Assembly (NCBI GenBank): GCA_012797975.1
Contig: JAAZOD010000010.1
Coordinates: 86,157-150,156, forward strand
Length of the DNA: 64,000 nt
Source: Pelolinea sp.
GTDB taxonomy: Bacteria; Chloroflexota; Anaerolineae; Anaerolineales; Anaerolineaceae
Direction: 5' to 3'
Shown piece by piece: positions 43,928 through 51,892 of this stretch. A model generated the notes under the pieces. That model saw only the letters and a list, made by a program, of their open reading frames with translations. It had not been told where the DNA came from and made no database searches. The number at the start of each line of letters is the position of its first letter. Positions within the stretch are counted from its first letter, which is position 1. The translations under genes were made by a program, and so were the position numbers.

Positions 43928-45220
43928 ATGGCTGAACCGAAAAAAACTCCAATGGATGCGAAAACAACCACTCACAAGCATCAATCAAAATCCCGCAAAA
44001 CCACGATGGGAATTCTTTTTCTGCTGATCGCAGCTGTCATCTGGTTCGTCTTCGTCCGCCCGCTCGATGCAGGCGCTTTGACCACTTACACCATGGTACC
44101 TGGTGGGTCAACCGTCAGCATGGCCGATTGGGTCTTTCCAACCGCCAAAGTGCTTTCTGCTCTGGCAATCATCTGCGCGGTGGCGGGCGCATATCAATTG
44201 ATCCGAGGGTTCCAGAATCTCACCAATGCTATTTTGGGACTGGTCGCAGTCCTTTTCATCTTCAGCTTCCTTTCCTGGGCATCTTCCGGAGGAACGCTCA
44301 ACCTGGCCGGCCTGCTGCGGGTAACGGTAATCCGTGCGGTCCCTTTGACGCTGGGCGCCATGGCTGGCATTCTGTGTGAGCGCTCCGGCACGGTCAACAT
44401 CGCCATTGAAGGTATGATGCTGATCGCTGCATTCGTCAGCACCGTCATCGCCAGCATGACCAATCTTTGGATCGGCATGCTCTCCGGGATCCTGGCCGGT
44501 GCTTTGGTGGCCTTCATCCACGGCACACTCACCATCAAATACAAAGTAGACCACACCATTTCCGGTACGGTCATCAACATTTTCGCCACGGGGATCACAT
44601 CCTTCCTGTCTTCGAAATTCATTCAAAAAACCGAATTTCAGTATTTGAACGAACCGGGCATGTTCCCGCAGGTAGATATTCCGGTGTTGTCGAAGATCCC
44701 CTTCATCGGCCCCATCCTGTTCAGCCACAACCTGTATGTGTATGCCATGTTCATTCTGGTCCCACTGCTGACGGTGGCCCTTTTCTCCACCCGGTGGGGA
44801 CTGCGTTTCCGCTCGGTCGGTGAACACCCCAAAGCGGCGGATACCCTGGGCATCCAGGTCAACCGAACACGCTACATGGGCGTCATCTTGGGCGGCATGA
44901 TGGCTGGTTTTGCCGGAACTTACTTCACGCTCGGCTCATCCGGCCGTTTCGACGAATTAATGACCGCCGGTCGCGGCTTCATTTCTCTGGCAGCCATGAT
45001 CTTCGGAAATTATTACCCGTTTGGAGCAATGGGCGCGGGGCTGCTGTTCGGCTTCTTCGATTCGCTGGCAGCCAAGGCTTCCATTCTGAAAGTGCCCGTC
45101 CCATCCGACTTTTTGGGCATGCTGCCCTACATCGCCACCATCGTAGTGCTGGCGGGAGTGGTTGGAAAGAGCAATGCCCCCGCAGCCGAAGGCAAAGCAT
45201 ACGAGAAAGAATCGCTCTAA
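43928..45220 (+). CDS. ABC transporter permease, nucleoside type (2)
   Basis: A 430-aa partner permease. It shows ERSGTVNIAIEGMMLIAAF, a KYKVDHTISGTVINIFATGI segment and FRSVGEHPKAADTLGI, the YufQ/NupC-like pattern. I use ATG 43928, because GGGGAGG (43914-43920) sits in front; the in-frame ATG 43907 lies inside the upstream gene without one. It has one long extra periplasmic loop near residues 30-50. It closes the importer operon. Confidence 0.94.
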   Translation: MAEPKKTPMDAKTTTHKHQSKSRKTTMGILFLLIAAVIWFVFVRPLDAGALTTYTMVPGGSTVSMADWVFPTAKVLSALAIICAVAGAYQLIRGFQNLTNAILGLVAVLFIFSFLSWASSGGTLNLAGLLRVTVIRAVPLTLGAMAGILCERSGTVNIAIEGMMLIAAFVSTVIASMTNLWIGMLSGILAGALVAFIHGTLTIKYKVDHTISGTVINIFATGITSFLSSKFIQKTEFQYLNEPGMFPQVDIPVLSKIPFIGPILFSHNLYVYAMFILVPLLTVALFSTRWGLRFRSVGEHPKAADTLGIQVNRTRYMGVILGGMMAGFAGTYFTLGSSGRFDELMTAGRGFISLAAMIFGNYYPFGAMGAGLLFGFFDSLAAKASILKVPVPSDFLGMLPYIATIVVLAGVVGKSNAPAAEGKAYEKESL

Positions 45221-45241
45221 AGGAAAGAACTCACAAAACAA

Positions 45242-45267
45242 AACAGGCGACCTCACGGTCGCCTGTT
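45242..45267. terminator. Bidirectional terminator after the BMP importer operon
   Basis: An 11-bp perfect stem (45242-45252 with 45257-45267) and a 4-nt loop. It serves the importer operon and the convergent URO-D family gene, whose stop is 2 nt away. Confidence 0.85.
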
Positions 45268-45268
45268 C

Positions 45269-46429
45269 TTATTTCAGAGGGTAGTACCCAAATTCCTCAA
45301 CGGCATCCACCATGGCGAGGATATTTTGCGGCGGCACCTCGTTCATGACCGTATGCACCGAAGCCACCATGTAACCCCCACCCTCCCCCAGGATATTGAT
45401 GACACGCTTCACTTCCTGGCGCACCTCTTGCGGAGTGCCGGAAGGCAGGATGCGCTGGGTATCGATGGCGCCACAGAAAACAATGTTCTTCCCATAGCGT
45501 TCCTTCAACCCCTGCAGGTCAGACATCTTGCCGGCCGAGGTCTGGATGGGATTGAGAATATCCACGCCCATCTCCACGAAATCCTCGATGAGGTCGAAAA
45601 CATCCCCATCAGTATGGAAAAAGACCTTCGCCTTGGTGCGGGCCTTGATGAACTCGATGAATTCCGCATGGAAAGGTTTCAGGATCTGCCGGTACATGCG
45701 CGGAGAGATCATCAACTTCTCCTGCGTGCCCAGATCATCGCCGATCTTGATGATGTCCAGGTTTTCCCCCGCCGCTTCCAGAAAATGACCCATCAAAGTC
45801 TTGCAGAGATCGGTAATCTTGCGCAGCAGCGCTTTTGCGAAATCAGGGTACATGGCCATATTCAGCAGGAAAGTATCCATGCCCTGCATGGCGAAAGCCC
45901 GTTCAAACGGGAAGAGCAGCCAGGGGGTGCCCATGATGGCAAACTGATCTTCCTGGGCCAGTTTGCTGGCCTGTTCCTTGACATGCGCCACACGGTACGG
46001 ATCATCCATATCAGGCCAGGGATATCTTTCAATGGCATCGATGGTCGTCGCTTCGGCCAGCGGATGCACGCCCGGATACCATACACCGGGTTCGATCTCC
46101 ACCTGCCCCGTTCCCCAGCAATCGAGGCAGGGAGTGTGCGGCGGACGGTTCCTGTTGCGTTCGTAAACCTCTTTCGGAAAACGATCCAACACGCCGCGCA
46201 CATCGCTGTGCAAACGGAGCATGGTCGCCTCATCCACTTTAGCGCTTCCCAATTCAGGCCAATCATAGATATATTCGTCGGGGGCGTTGATGCCGGCCAA
46301 CTTTTTTACGCCCTGATAAGGGATCATCTTAATGCCGGTGGCATTGGAAACGCCCATGATGATGGGCACTCGATCGGGCACCTCATGCGCCAGCACTGTT
46401 TTCACCCGTTCACGAGAAGTCATTCCCAT
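45269..46429 (-). CDS. Uroporphyrinogen decarboxylase (URO-D) family protein
   Basis: A 386-aa TIM-barrel protein of the URO-D superfamily (MTSRERVKTVLAHEVPDRVPI at the start; FFHTDGDVFDLIEDFVEMGVDILNP and VFCGAIDTQRILPSGTP later). The heme enzyme itself is unlikely, because its conserved N-terminal substrate motif is not seen. The Asp/Cys/His-containing C-terminal part looks more like the corrinoid methyltransferase (MtaA/CmuA-like) branch. GGAGAG lies 5 nt before the ATG. It stands alone with its own terminator. The methyl donor is unknown. Confidence 0.85.
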   Translation of the reverse strand: MGMTSRERVKTVLAHEVPDRVPIIMGVSNATGIKMIPYQGVKKLAGINAPDEYIYDWPELGSAKVDEATMLRLHSDVRGVLDRFPKEVYERNRNRPPHTPCLDCWGTGQVEIEPGVWYPGVHPLAEATTIDAIERYPWPDMDDPYRVAHVKEQASKLAQEDQFAIMGTPWLLFPFERAFAMQGMDTFLLNMAMYPDFAKALLRKITDLCKTLMGHFLEAAGENLDIIKIGDDLGTQEKLMISPRMYRQILKPFHAEFIEFIKARTKAKVFFHTDGDVFDLIEDFVEMGVDILNPIQTSAGKMSDLQGLKERYGKNIVFCGAIDTQRILPSGTPQEVRQEVKRVINILGEGGGYMVASVHTVMNEVPPQNILAMVDAVEEFGYYPLK

Positions 46430-46626
46430 TTCAACTCTCCATGTAAGTAGTATGGAAAAATTGTAGCACAGGAAAACAAGTTCCCTGATTTCTCATCAGT
46501 TCACGAATGAAAATGATAAAAACCATTTCCTCGAAAGGATCCTATAATTAATGCGGTTTCACAGTTTTTCCCGAACAGCTTCGAAATCAAAAACCCTGCA
46601 CAGGCGCACAAGGAGAAAATACAATC

Positions 46627-47130
46627 ATGGAAGAACGGTCAACAAACCCGGAAGAAACCTGTTATTTTTGCGGGAAAAGAAAAGCAGACCCGCAAAGCGT
46701 ATTTCGACAGGAAGTTTACAAAGACAGCACACTCAAAGTTCACAAGAGCGTGATCAACACTCCCGGGGGGATGATGGTCGACGAGTACCACGCAGTAAAA
46801 AAACACATCGATATCCCGCGCTGCAAAGAATGCAAAGATATGCACGATTCCTCGCAGAAGATATCCGGCACGGTCGATCTTTCCGCCGCCGCGATCGGGG
46901 CGATCTTGGCGCTGATCTTCTTCTGGGGGCATGGAACGATCTGGTGGATGATCGGGTTCATCTTGACCTTTGCCGTGATGGCAGACCTTTTGATCGCGAA
47001 AAAAATCATGCAGCGCAACGCTGCAAAGCTGGGGACGAAAACTTTCTTTGAAACAAAGACCTACCCACCTGTGGCAGCTTTGCTGCAGGAGGGGTGGAAA
47101 TTCACCGTATCGACGGAAGGAAAGAAATAG
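46627..47130 (+). CDS. Zinc-ribbon membrane protein
   Basis: A 167-aa protein. Two CxxC knuckles (CYFCGK near residue 12 and CKECK near residue 66) probably bind one zinc ion. Two adjacent membrane helices follow (about 85-125, AAIGAILALIFFW and WWMIGFILTFAVMADLL). The short C-terminal domain ends GWKFTVSTEGKK. AGGAG lies 11 nt before the ATG, and TATAAT at 46543-46548 gives a leader of about 70 nt. I do not know the function; similar small proteins are widespread in Chloroflexota. Confidence 0.78.
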   Translation: MEERSTNPEETCYFCGKRKADPQSVFRQEVYKDSTLKVHKSVINTPGGMMVDEYHAVKKHIDIPRCKECKDMHDSSQKISGTVDLSAAAIGAILALIFFWGHGTIWWMIGFILTFAVMADLLIAKKIMQRNAAKLGTKTFFETKTYPPVAALLQEGWKFTVSTEGKK

Positions 47131-47169
47131 GCCCTTTTCCGACCGGAGAGAACATCCTTCTTAAATGAA

Positions 47170-47247
47170 GAATGGACGGTATTCTGAAGATTCGTCTGAT
47201 TGCCGCCGCCGTTAATCAGACTGAGCATCTCCATTAACCGCCCATTC
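47170..47247. ncRNA. Nested inverted repeats, possible structured RNA
   Basis: Three nested pairings: 47170-47180 with 47237-47247 (10 of 11 pairs), 47188-47191 with 47227-47230, and 47194-47201 with 47214-47221 (8 perfect pairs). No T-run follows on either strand. It lies between the zinc-ribbon gene and the orphan riboswitch and could be part of either transcript. It matches no RNA family I know. Confidence 0.4.
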
Positions 47248-47270
47248 TACCAAAGTAAGAATGCGGCCGA

Positions 47271-47301
47271 ACGTGTGAAGCAGGTCAACCCTTCACACGC
47301 G
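47271..47301. repeat. 9-bp inverted repeat
   Basis: CGTGTGAAG and CTTCACACG enclose about 12 nt. There is no T-tract. It is the second hairpin between the riboswitch terminator and the structured element. Confidence 0.5.
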
Positions 47302-47335
47302 AGAAATATTCATTTGGTAAAGCGCTCTGCCAAAC

Positions 47336-47361
47336 AAAAAGACCTGGCTTTTTGCCAGGTC
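47336..47361 (-). terminator. Terminator of the c-di-GMP riboswitch RNA
   Basis: On the minus strand GACCTGGC-AAAAA-GCCAGGTC is followed by TTTTTG. CGGCGG just before it is complementary to the 3' edge of the riboswitch (GCCGCCG), giving a plausible switch between alternative pairings. Confidence 0.85.
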
Positions 47362-47395
47362 CGCCGAAAAAAAATATTCCCGTATAAATAAAAAT

Positions 47396-47486
47396 CGACT
47401 TTCGGCGGCTTGGCGGTCATAGCTTTTCAGCTTTAGACCCAGAGCTTTGCGCCCCCGGCTTTCACCGAGTTTGCCTTTTCGAGTCA
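47396..47486 (-). promoter_or_regulatory. Cyclic di-GMP-I (GEMM-I) riboswitch
   Basis: Read on the minus strand, the conserved GEMM-I landmarks appear in order. They are GGCAAA, a hairpin capped by GAAA, GGCGCAAAGC, GGTCTAAAGC, a short hairpin, and TATGACCGCCAAGCCGCC, with the GAAA tetraloop and the CTAAAG/TATG receptor both in place. A promoter lies directly upstream and an intrinsic terminator downstream. No gene on the minus strand begins within the next several hundred bases, so the regulated product is not evident. It could be a related cyclic dinucleotide sensor; GEMM-I is the safest call. Confidence 0.9.
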
Positions 47487-47505
47487 ACTGCTCACTCTGT
47501 CAACT

Positions 47506-47533
47506 ATTGTAGCGGTTTTTATGAAAAAATCAA
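47506..47533 (-). promoter_or_regulatory. Promoter of the riboswitch RNA
   Basis: On the minus strand TTGATT (47528-47533), a 16-nt spacer and TACAAT (47506-47511) put the start near 47499, about a dozen bases before the riboswitch. Confidence 0.72.
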
Positions 47534-47620
47534 GCCCCCTTTTTGTCCATTGGATCAAACTTCGCGGTCATTTTGAGAGCGGATCAGGGACTTTTTCGAT
47601 TTACGGTATAATAGGGTCAC

Positions 47621-47693
47621 GCTCCCGTAGCTCAATGGACAGAGTGCCTGACTTCGAATCAGTCGGTTGCGCGTTCGAGTCGCGCCGGGAGCA
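47621..47693 (+). tRNA. tRNA-Arg(TCG)
   Basis: A 73-nt cloverleaf. Acceptor GCTCCCG pairs with CGGGAGC, discriminator A; anticodon loop CTTCGAA carries TCG, and the T-arm has GCGTTCGAGTCGC. A TATAAT lies at 47607-47612. Its 3' part is repeated three more times downstream, marking it as an integration hotspot. Confidence 0.97.
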
Positions 47694-47694
47694 C
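47647..47694 (+). other. Attachment site (left copy) in tRNA-Arg
   Basis: The last 48 bases from the anticodon stem to one base past the tRNA end. They are repeated without change at 58888-58935. This is the classic footprint of a tyrosine-recombinase element inserted at a tRNA 3' end. Confidence 0.88.
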
Positions 47695-47845
47695 AGTATT
47701 TTTTGAATATATTTTCTTCCAGTTTTTCAATTCAGCAAAACGCTGCTCTATTGTTTGCTTAAATTGAAAGCTTTCGCGCTCGAATTCCTTCTAAGTTGTA
47801 GAAACATTTCTGTCACAGTTATTTGCTTTGTTTCCAATTGTGCCA

Positions 47846-48616
47846 TCATTCAGGCAGAATTGCTTCAAATTGCAGAGACGCTATCAGATTATCGATTAGA
47901 TGATTTTCCACGATTTGTTTGCAGTAGATGCTTCCCATATCCGCTGTCTGTTGTTCCTTGGCAATTTCCCAATTCTTTTCCATATTTGCCCTGGTAATAG
48001 GAGCCCTGATCTCTTTTCTACGGAGAAGGTTCATCATTTCAGTTTGGTCGATCTTCAGTTCGTGGAGAAAGAAGTATAAATCGTAGAAATCGCGATATCT
48101 CGCGCGCTGGGATGCCGCCCGCAGCTTTTCAGCACATATCTCTCTTTTGTCCATCGCTTTCGGAGATGCATTCACTCCCCACACATTCTCGTATGCTACC
48201 GATTTTGCTGGCAAAACGACGTTTTGTTGAAAATCCACCTCGACCTTGATATTGCCTGGTTGACCAAGCAATCCCTGATATTGCAGGCGCTCGATCTTGA
48301 TGGTGAAGTCTGACGTGAAGACCTTCTGTGCTTTGAATAAGCCATCGGCTTCAAGCGCAGATTGAATTTCTTCTGCGGTGATCTTGGGGTCCAGACTGGT
48401 AAAATCCAAATCTTCCGAGAACCGGTATTGGGGGAGATAGCAATGGTGGATAGCTGTTCCGCCCTTGAAGACCAACTTCTTTTCCAGGGACGATCGGGCA
48501 ATCTCCCGAACAGCCAATGCCAGGAAGTAATCCTTTTCTGCCACCTGCAGGGGATAACGCAGCGTTCGTTTGTTGATGATCTCCAATTGAGCCCGGGTGA
48601 GATTTCGTTCAGACAT
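47846..48616 (-). CDS. abiEii: AbiEii nucleotidyltransferase toxin
   Basis: A 256-aa protein of the AbiEii/AbiGii family, the toxin half of a type IV toxin-antitoxin and abortive-infection system. The nucleotidyltransferase motif GGTAIHHCY ... FSEDLDF and a downstream VEVDF carry the catalytic Gly and acidic residues. DKREICAEKLRAASQRARYRDFYDLYFF is the helical KxxRxDxYD-type signature. ATG 48616 overlaps the abiEi stop by 8 nt, so I prefer it over in-frame starts further up. Family members halt growth during phage infection by modifying tRNA ends. Confidence 0.9.
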   Translation of the reverse strand: MSERNLTRAQLEIINKRTLRYPLQVAEKDYFLALAVREIARSSLEKKLVFKGGTAIHHCYLPQYRFSEDLDFTSLDPKITAEEIQSALEADGLFKAQKVFTSDFTIKIERLQYQGLLGQPGNIKVEVDFQQNVVLPAKSVAYENVWGVNASPKAMDKREICAEKLRAASQRARYRDFYDLYFFLHELKIDQTEMMNLLRRKEIRAPITRANMEKNWEIAKEQQTADMGSIYCKQIVENHLIDNLIASLQFEAILPE

Positions 48617-49382
48617 AGCGTTCGAAATAGCGGTCATAGTACAGTCTCCATTTGCTGTTAAATATATTCTCATCTGAATCGGTGATCTTGGACGTTCCGC
48701 GGTGCTTTCTCAGGGCTTGGGTCAGCTTTTCCGAATCCAGGCTGAGGCAATCCAACACGAATCCCAGGATTCTTTGGGTAGCAATAGTAGATTGAAGGGA
48801 GAACTCGATCAACCTATCCAGATCGAATTCATGCGTGAAGTTGTTCAATTTCTCTAATACCAGGTCAACGGAATAACGGCTGCGATGGTATTGGATGAGA
48901 TCGATCAGCGCTTTTTCCCTGGAAGCGATCTTCACGGTTTGACCATCCATTGGATAGCTTTCCCAGCCATAGAAATAAGCGGGAATCGTCTTGATATATG
49001 AGAAGGTATATCCATCAATGTCTTTATCCTCGAATTGTTTGGTGGCAACGCTGGTCACTTTGCTCAGCAGCTGGTCATACAGCCCATGATATTGCAGAGC
49101 GGATTCGAAGGAAACATAGGCGGGCTTGACCAGCAGGTTCACGACTGCGTATTGGGAGATGGACAGGGAGCCGCGCGAATGCAGGTCGGAGATGATGTAC
49201 ACGCCCTTCTTGATGCGGAACAGCCAGCCCCTTTTTACAAATTGGCTGATGCGCTTCCTGAGATAGGGACGTTCCTCCCGGAAGACTTCCGAAAGCTGCG
49301 CAAAGGAAACCACCTCGCCATAGCGGGCGAGCGCGGTTTCTAGATTCTGTAATTCTTTTTCTGAAATGCCTGTACCAATCAT
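48609..49382 (-). CDS. abiEi: AbiEi antitoxin/transcriptional regulator
   Basis: A 257-aa protein. The N-terminal winged HTH (VVSFAQLSEVFREERPYLRKRISQFVKRGWLFRIKKGVY) is followed by the AbiEi C-terminal antitoxin domain (YVSFESALQYHGLYDQL, YDxKTIPAYFYG-like, ASREKALIDLI). AbiEi proteins repress their own promoter by binding inverted repeats. Such a repeat lies at 49388-49413. TATTAT ends 6 nt before the ATG, so the mRNA is probably leaderless. It overlaps abiEii by 8 nt. Confidence 0.9.
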   Translation of the reverse strand: MIGTGISEKELQNLETALARYGEVVSFAQLSEVFREERPYLRKRISQFVKRGWLFRIKKGVYIISDLHSRGSLSISQYAVVNLLVKPAYVSFESALQYHGLYDQLLSKVTSVATKQFEDKDIDGYTFSYIKTIPAYFYGWESYPMDGQTVKIASREKALIDLIQYHRSRYSVDLVLEKLNNFTHEFDLDRLIEFSLQSTIATQRILGFVLDCLSLDSEKLTQALRKHRGTSKITDSDENIFNSKWRLYYDRYFERYV

Positions 49383-49387
49383 AAGTA

Positions 49388-49413
49388 GATAATACCATAG
49401 TTAAGGTATTATC
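49388..49413 (-). promoter_or_regulatory. abiE promoter with inverted-repeat operator
   Basis: GATAATACC (49388-49396) and GGTATTATC (49405-49413) form a perfect 9-bp inverted repeat with an 8-nt spacer. The arm nearest the gene contains the -10 box TATTAT of abiEi. A further half-site AATAATACC lies at 49421-49429. The placement fits autorepression by AbiEi. Confidence 0.75.
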
Positions 49414-49414
49414 G

Positions 49415-49612
<198 letters not shown>

Positions 49613-49869
49613 TTATGTTTGATATATTCTGATGAAATAATCCTCAACAAGGCGGATAACGAGATATTGCATTCAAGGGCAATTATTAGAAGAGATTTTT
49701 TTATGGCTTGGGAACCAGGAATTTAATCAGATAACTTTTAGATGATGATTCGTGTAAATCTTTGGTCAAACTTGGTACTAAATAAGGTCTAGTACATTTA
49801 TCTAAACATACGGGATACCGGTTGTCAAGTAGTATTGACTGGCATTGTCTGTTTTGCTATGGTGAATGG

Positions 49870-50046
49870 ATGCAGGAGGAATTCTTTCAGAAGGCCAGGA
49901 AATATATAAAACATGGGAGCATCTGGGCCGTGGTGCTCTCCATTTTGATTACTATCTTCCTATACTATTTATATAAGTATTCTTTTATTTGTTTTGATCC
50001 AGCTTTTTGCGGAAACCCAGATAGACCATTAATTCAACTCCCCTGA
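49870..50046 (+). CDS. Small membrane protein (uncertain)
   Basis: A possible 58-aa protein with one clear membrane helix (IWAVVLSILITIFLYYLYKY) between a basic N-terminus and a Cys-containing tail. No good ribosome binding site precedes the ATG. Its end overlaps the end of the convergent PD-(D/E)XK-like gene by 18 nt. Not recognised, and it may be chance. Confidence 0.35.
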   Translation: MQEEFFQKARKYIKHGSIWAVVLSILITIFLYYLYKYSFICFDPAFCGNPDRPLIQLP

Positions 50047-51339
50047 TCTTTTCATTTCGAATTCTTCCAATATATGATTTATTAACCCAAAGAAAGAATT
50101 CATACTTAATCCTTCAATCAATAATCTATCGAGCAATCCTTCTCTGATTTCACCTACTGGATTGGTTTTTACATAAAACCTTAAATTACCATTACCCTTT
50201 TCAATTGATAAGGGGATTCCCAACTTTTTGCTGTTTTCTTCAAGGCACTTAAAATTAAGAAAAGTAATGACAGAAATATTTCCGAATAGTAAATCAATTA
50301 TGTGATTTGGCCTCATATCCATAGAAGTGATTGGAAGACCATATGGTTTTTCATCATCGCATGGTCCAAAGGATCTAAAAGTTAGGGGAGAATTAAAAAT
50401 ATGTGGAAATTGTTGGACTGCTTTTTCTATAATTTTATTTGTGTCATACTTTGTAAAATTCCATGCTAAATATAACAATCCTCGTTCAGGTTCTTCAAAT
50501 CCATAGCCTGTTTTTCTTGCATTACGTATTGCGTTTGATATATATTCGAAATTATGAAATTCTGGAATTTCACTAGATATTGACCGTCCCTCGACAAGTT
50601 CTTCCCTGAGTTTTCCTAAATCCCCGGTTTCTAAAAAATCAAATATATCATTTAATCTTTTTTGCTGTCTTATTTCTCTTTTATTCTTTAATTCATGTAA
50701 AACTTCCTTTTCGTTATTAATACTTGATTTGCGAATTTTCAATTCAATAATTCTATGCAATTTCCCTTTTTTGAAAACGGAAAAATCAGCTGTTCGAAGA
50801 CAATTTGTTGAATCATGCATCACAGGTAACCAGCTAGACCCTAATTTTCTTATTGCCAAGAAGAAATTCATCTCCTTTTCCAATCCCTGTGGATTTGAAA
50901 TGAAAGGAACTGGTTGTTTATCACTTAACGCTCGGATAATTTCACGGTTATATCCAAAAGCTCTCCATGCAACTCCATCACCGATATACCTAAAAATCCA
51001 TCTAAAATATTTAAGAATTTGAACATTAAATTCAAATTCTTTTGCTCTCGAGTATTTTTCCGATATTTCAATTTTTAATTGATCTGTTAAGTTAGATTTG
51101 GATATTTGGGCAATTGTAGAGGCTTCTTTTCGCAATTTATCAATTTCCTTCTTGTGCCATAAAATTTCTTCTTCCAGTGATAGAAGATCGCGGATTATTT
51201 TCAGTTGAGTCCTATACAATGCAAAATTCCTATTTATAGGATACCAAAAGTATAAGAAATGGATGATCTTTTTCGCTCTTTTATAACCTTCTTTAGCTAG
51301 AGGGTGGTTTCTATATTTATAGAATTCTTGATAACTCAT
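50029..51339 (-). CDS. PD-(D/E)XK-like protein of unknown family
   Basis: A 436-aa AT-rich gene. The N-terminal 110 residues are basic and helical with a coiled coil (about 45-105). The middle shows a restriction-endonuclease-like core: Glu154, then TADFSVFKKGKLHRIIELKIRK with Asp185, Glu199 and Lys201, the D-x13-E-x-K spacing of the PD-(D/E)XK superfamily. The C-terminal 230 residues are mixed alpha/beta without a motif I know. It lies among phage-defence genes in the island, so a DNA-targeting defence role is plausible but unproven. It has no co-transcribed partner. Confidence 0.6.
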   Translation of the reverse strand: MSYQEFYKYRNHPLAKEGYKRAKKIIHFLYFWYPINRNFALYRTQLKIIRDLLSLEEEILWHKKEIDKLRKEASTIAQISKSNLTDQLKIEISEKYSRAKEFEFNVQILKYFRWIFRYIGDGVAWRAFGYNREIIRALSDKQPVPFISNPQGLEKEMNFFLAIRKLGSSWLPVMHDSTNCLRTADFSVFKKGKLHRIIELKIRKSSINNEKEVLHELKNKREIRQQKRLNDIFDFLETGDLGKLREELVEGRSISSEIPEFHNFEYISNAIRNARKTGYGFEEPERGLLYLAWNFTKYDTNKIIEKAVQQFPHIFNSPLTFRSFGPCDDEKPYGLPITSMDMRPNHIIDLLFGNISVITFLNFKCLEENSKKLGIPLSIEKGNGNLRFYVKTNPVGEIREGLLDRLLIEGLSMNSFFGLINHILEEFEMKRSGELN

Positions 51340-51402
51340 TTTATATCTATGCTATTTCTTGAAATAGTCGTACAAGCTTTATTTTGCGACATACATATAG
51401 CT

Positions 51403-51747
51403 TCATTTTACAAAATATCCCCCCTTTTTTCTATCCTCGTGCGCGGAATTCGTTTCCCAGAATCCTATAATGTGACCATTTTTTGAGGTTTTTATGGTGA
51501 GCGAATTAGCATCTTTATAAATAGTATGTTCCAACGTACCCGCTTGAACGAAGAACACGGCGTGTCCGCTCTTCTGCTCGCAGGGGTCATGACGTATCTG
51601 CGGATTGTCTTTGAACAGCGACACCATCCGATACAGATAAACCGCTTCCTCCGCGAACTTCCAATCCTTCGCCTTTTCCGCGTTTCTTCTCACTTCCGGC
51701 TGCGGGTCTGTCCTCTCAATCAGATATTTGCTTTCGATCTCTTTCAT
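51403..51747 (-). CDS. Hypothetical protein
   Basis: A 114-aa frame starting MKEIESKYLIERTDP. It is charged and soluble with no known motif. The frame continues upstream to a TTG at 51786, so the true start is uncertain. It is divergent from the DUF4143 ATPase gene and shares its palindrome-rich upstream region. It could be a remnant of a larger gene. Confidence 0.35.
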   Translation of the reverse strand: MKEIESKYLIERTDPQPEVRRNAEKAKDWKFAEEAVYLYRMVSLFKDNPQIRHDPCEQKSGHAVFFVQAGTLEHTIYKDANSLTIKTSKNGHIIGFWETNSAHEDRKKGGYFVK

Positions 51748-51810
51748 CAGGCAGTCGCATTGTTTCAAAGTATTCGGGCTTTTCAAGGGGGATTTGGAGA
51801 ATTACATCAC

Positions 51811-51846
51811 ACTATACAGTATAGTCTAAGGTTTTATGCATAAACC
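51811..51846. repeat. Two adjacent palindromes upstream of the ATPase gene
   Basis: ACTATAC-A-GTATAGT (51811-51825) is perfect. A second near-palindrome, GGTTT...AAACC around ATGCAT (51830-51846), follows at once. They lie 12 nt before the -35 box of the DUF4143 gene and look like an operator pair. Confidence 0.55.
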
Positions 51847-51857
51847 GTAGATTATAC

Positions 51858-51886
51858 TTGACAGTTTGGTCTTGTCGCTCTAAAAT
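51858..51886 (+). promoter_or_regulatory. Promoter of the DUF4143 ATPase gene, leaderless layout
   Basis: Consensus TTGACA (51858-51863), a 17-nt spacer and TAAAAT (51881-51886), ending 6 nt before the ATG. No Shine-Dalgarno. Confidence 0.85.
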
Positions 51887-51892
51887 AGAATC

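Noticed and set aside
46551..47051. A 166-codon frame overlapping the zinc-ribbon gene
   Set aside because: It is a Lys/Arg/His-rich shadow in another frame; the real gene in 46627-47130 has a ribosome binding site, CxxC pairs and membrane helices.
47061..47228. A 55-codon frame on the minus strand downstream of the c-di-GMP riboswitch, starting right after GGAG
   Set aside because: The GGAG touches the start codon with no spacing, half the frame is antisense to the zinc-ribbon gene, and the peptide shows no domain or membrane segment.
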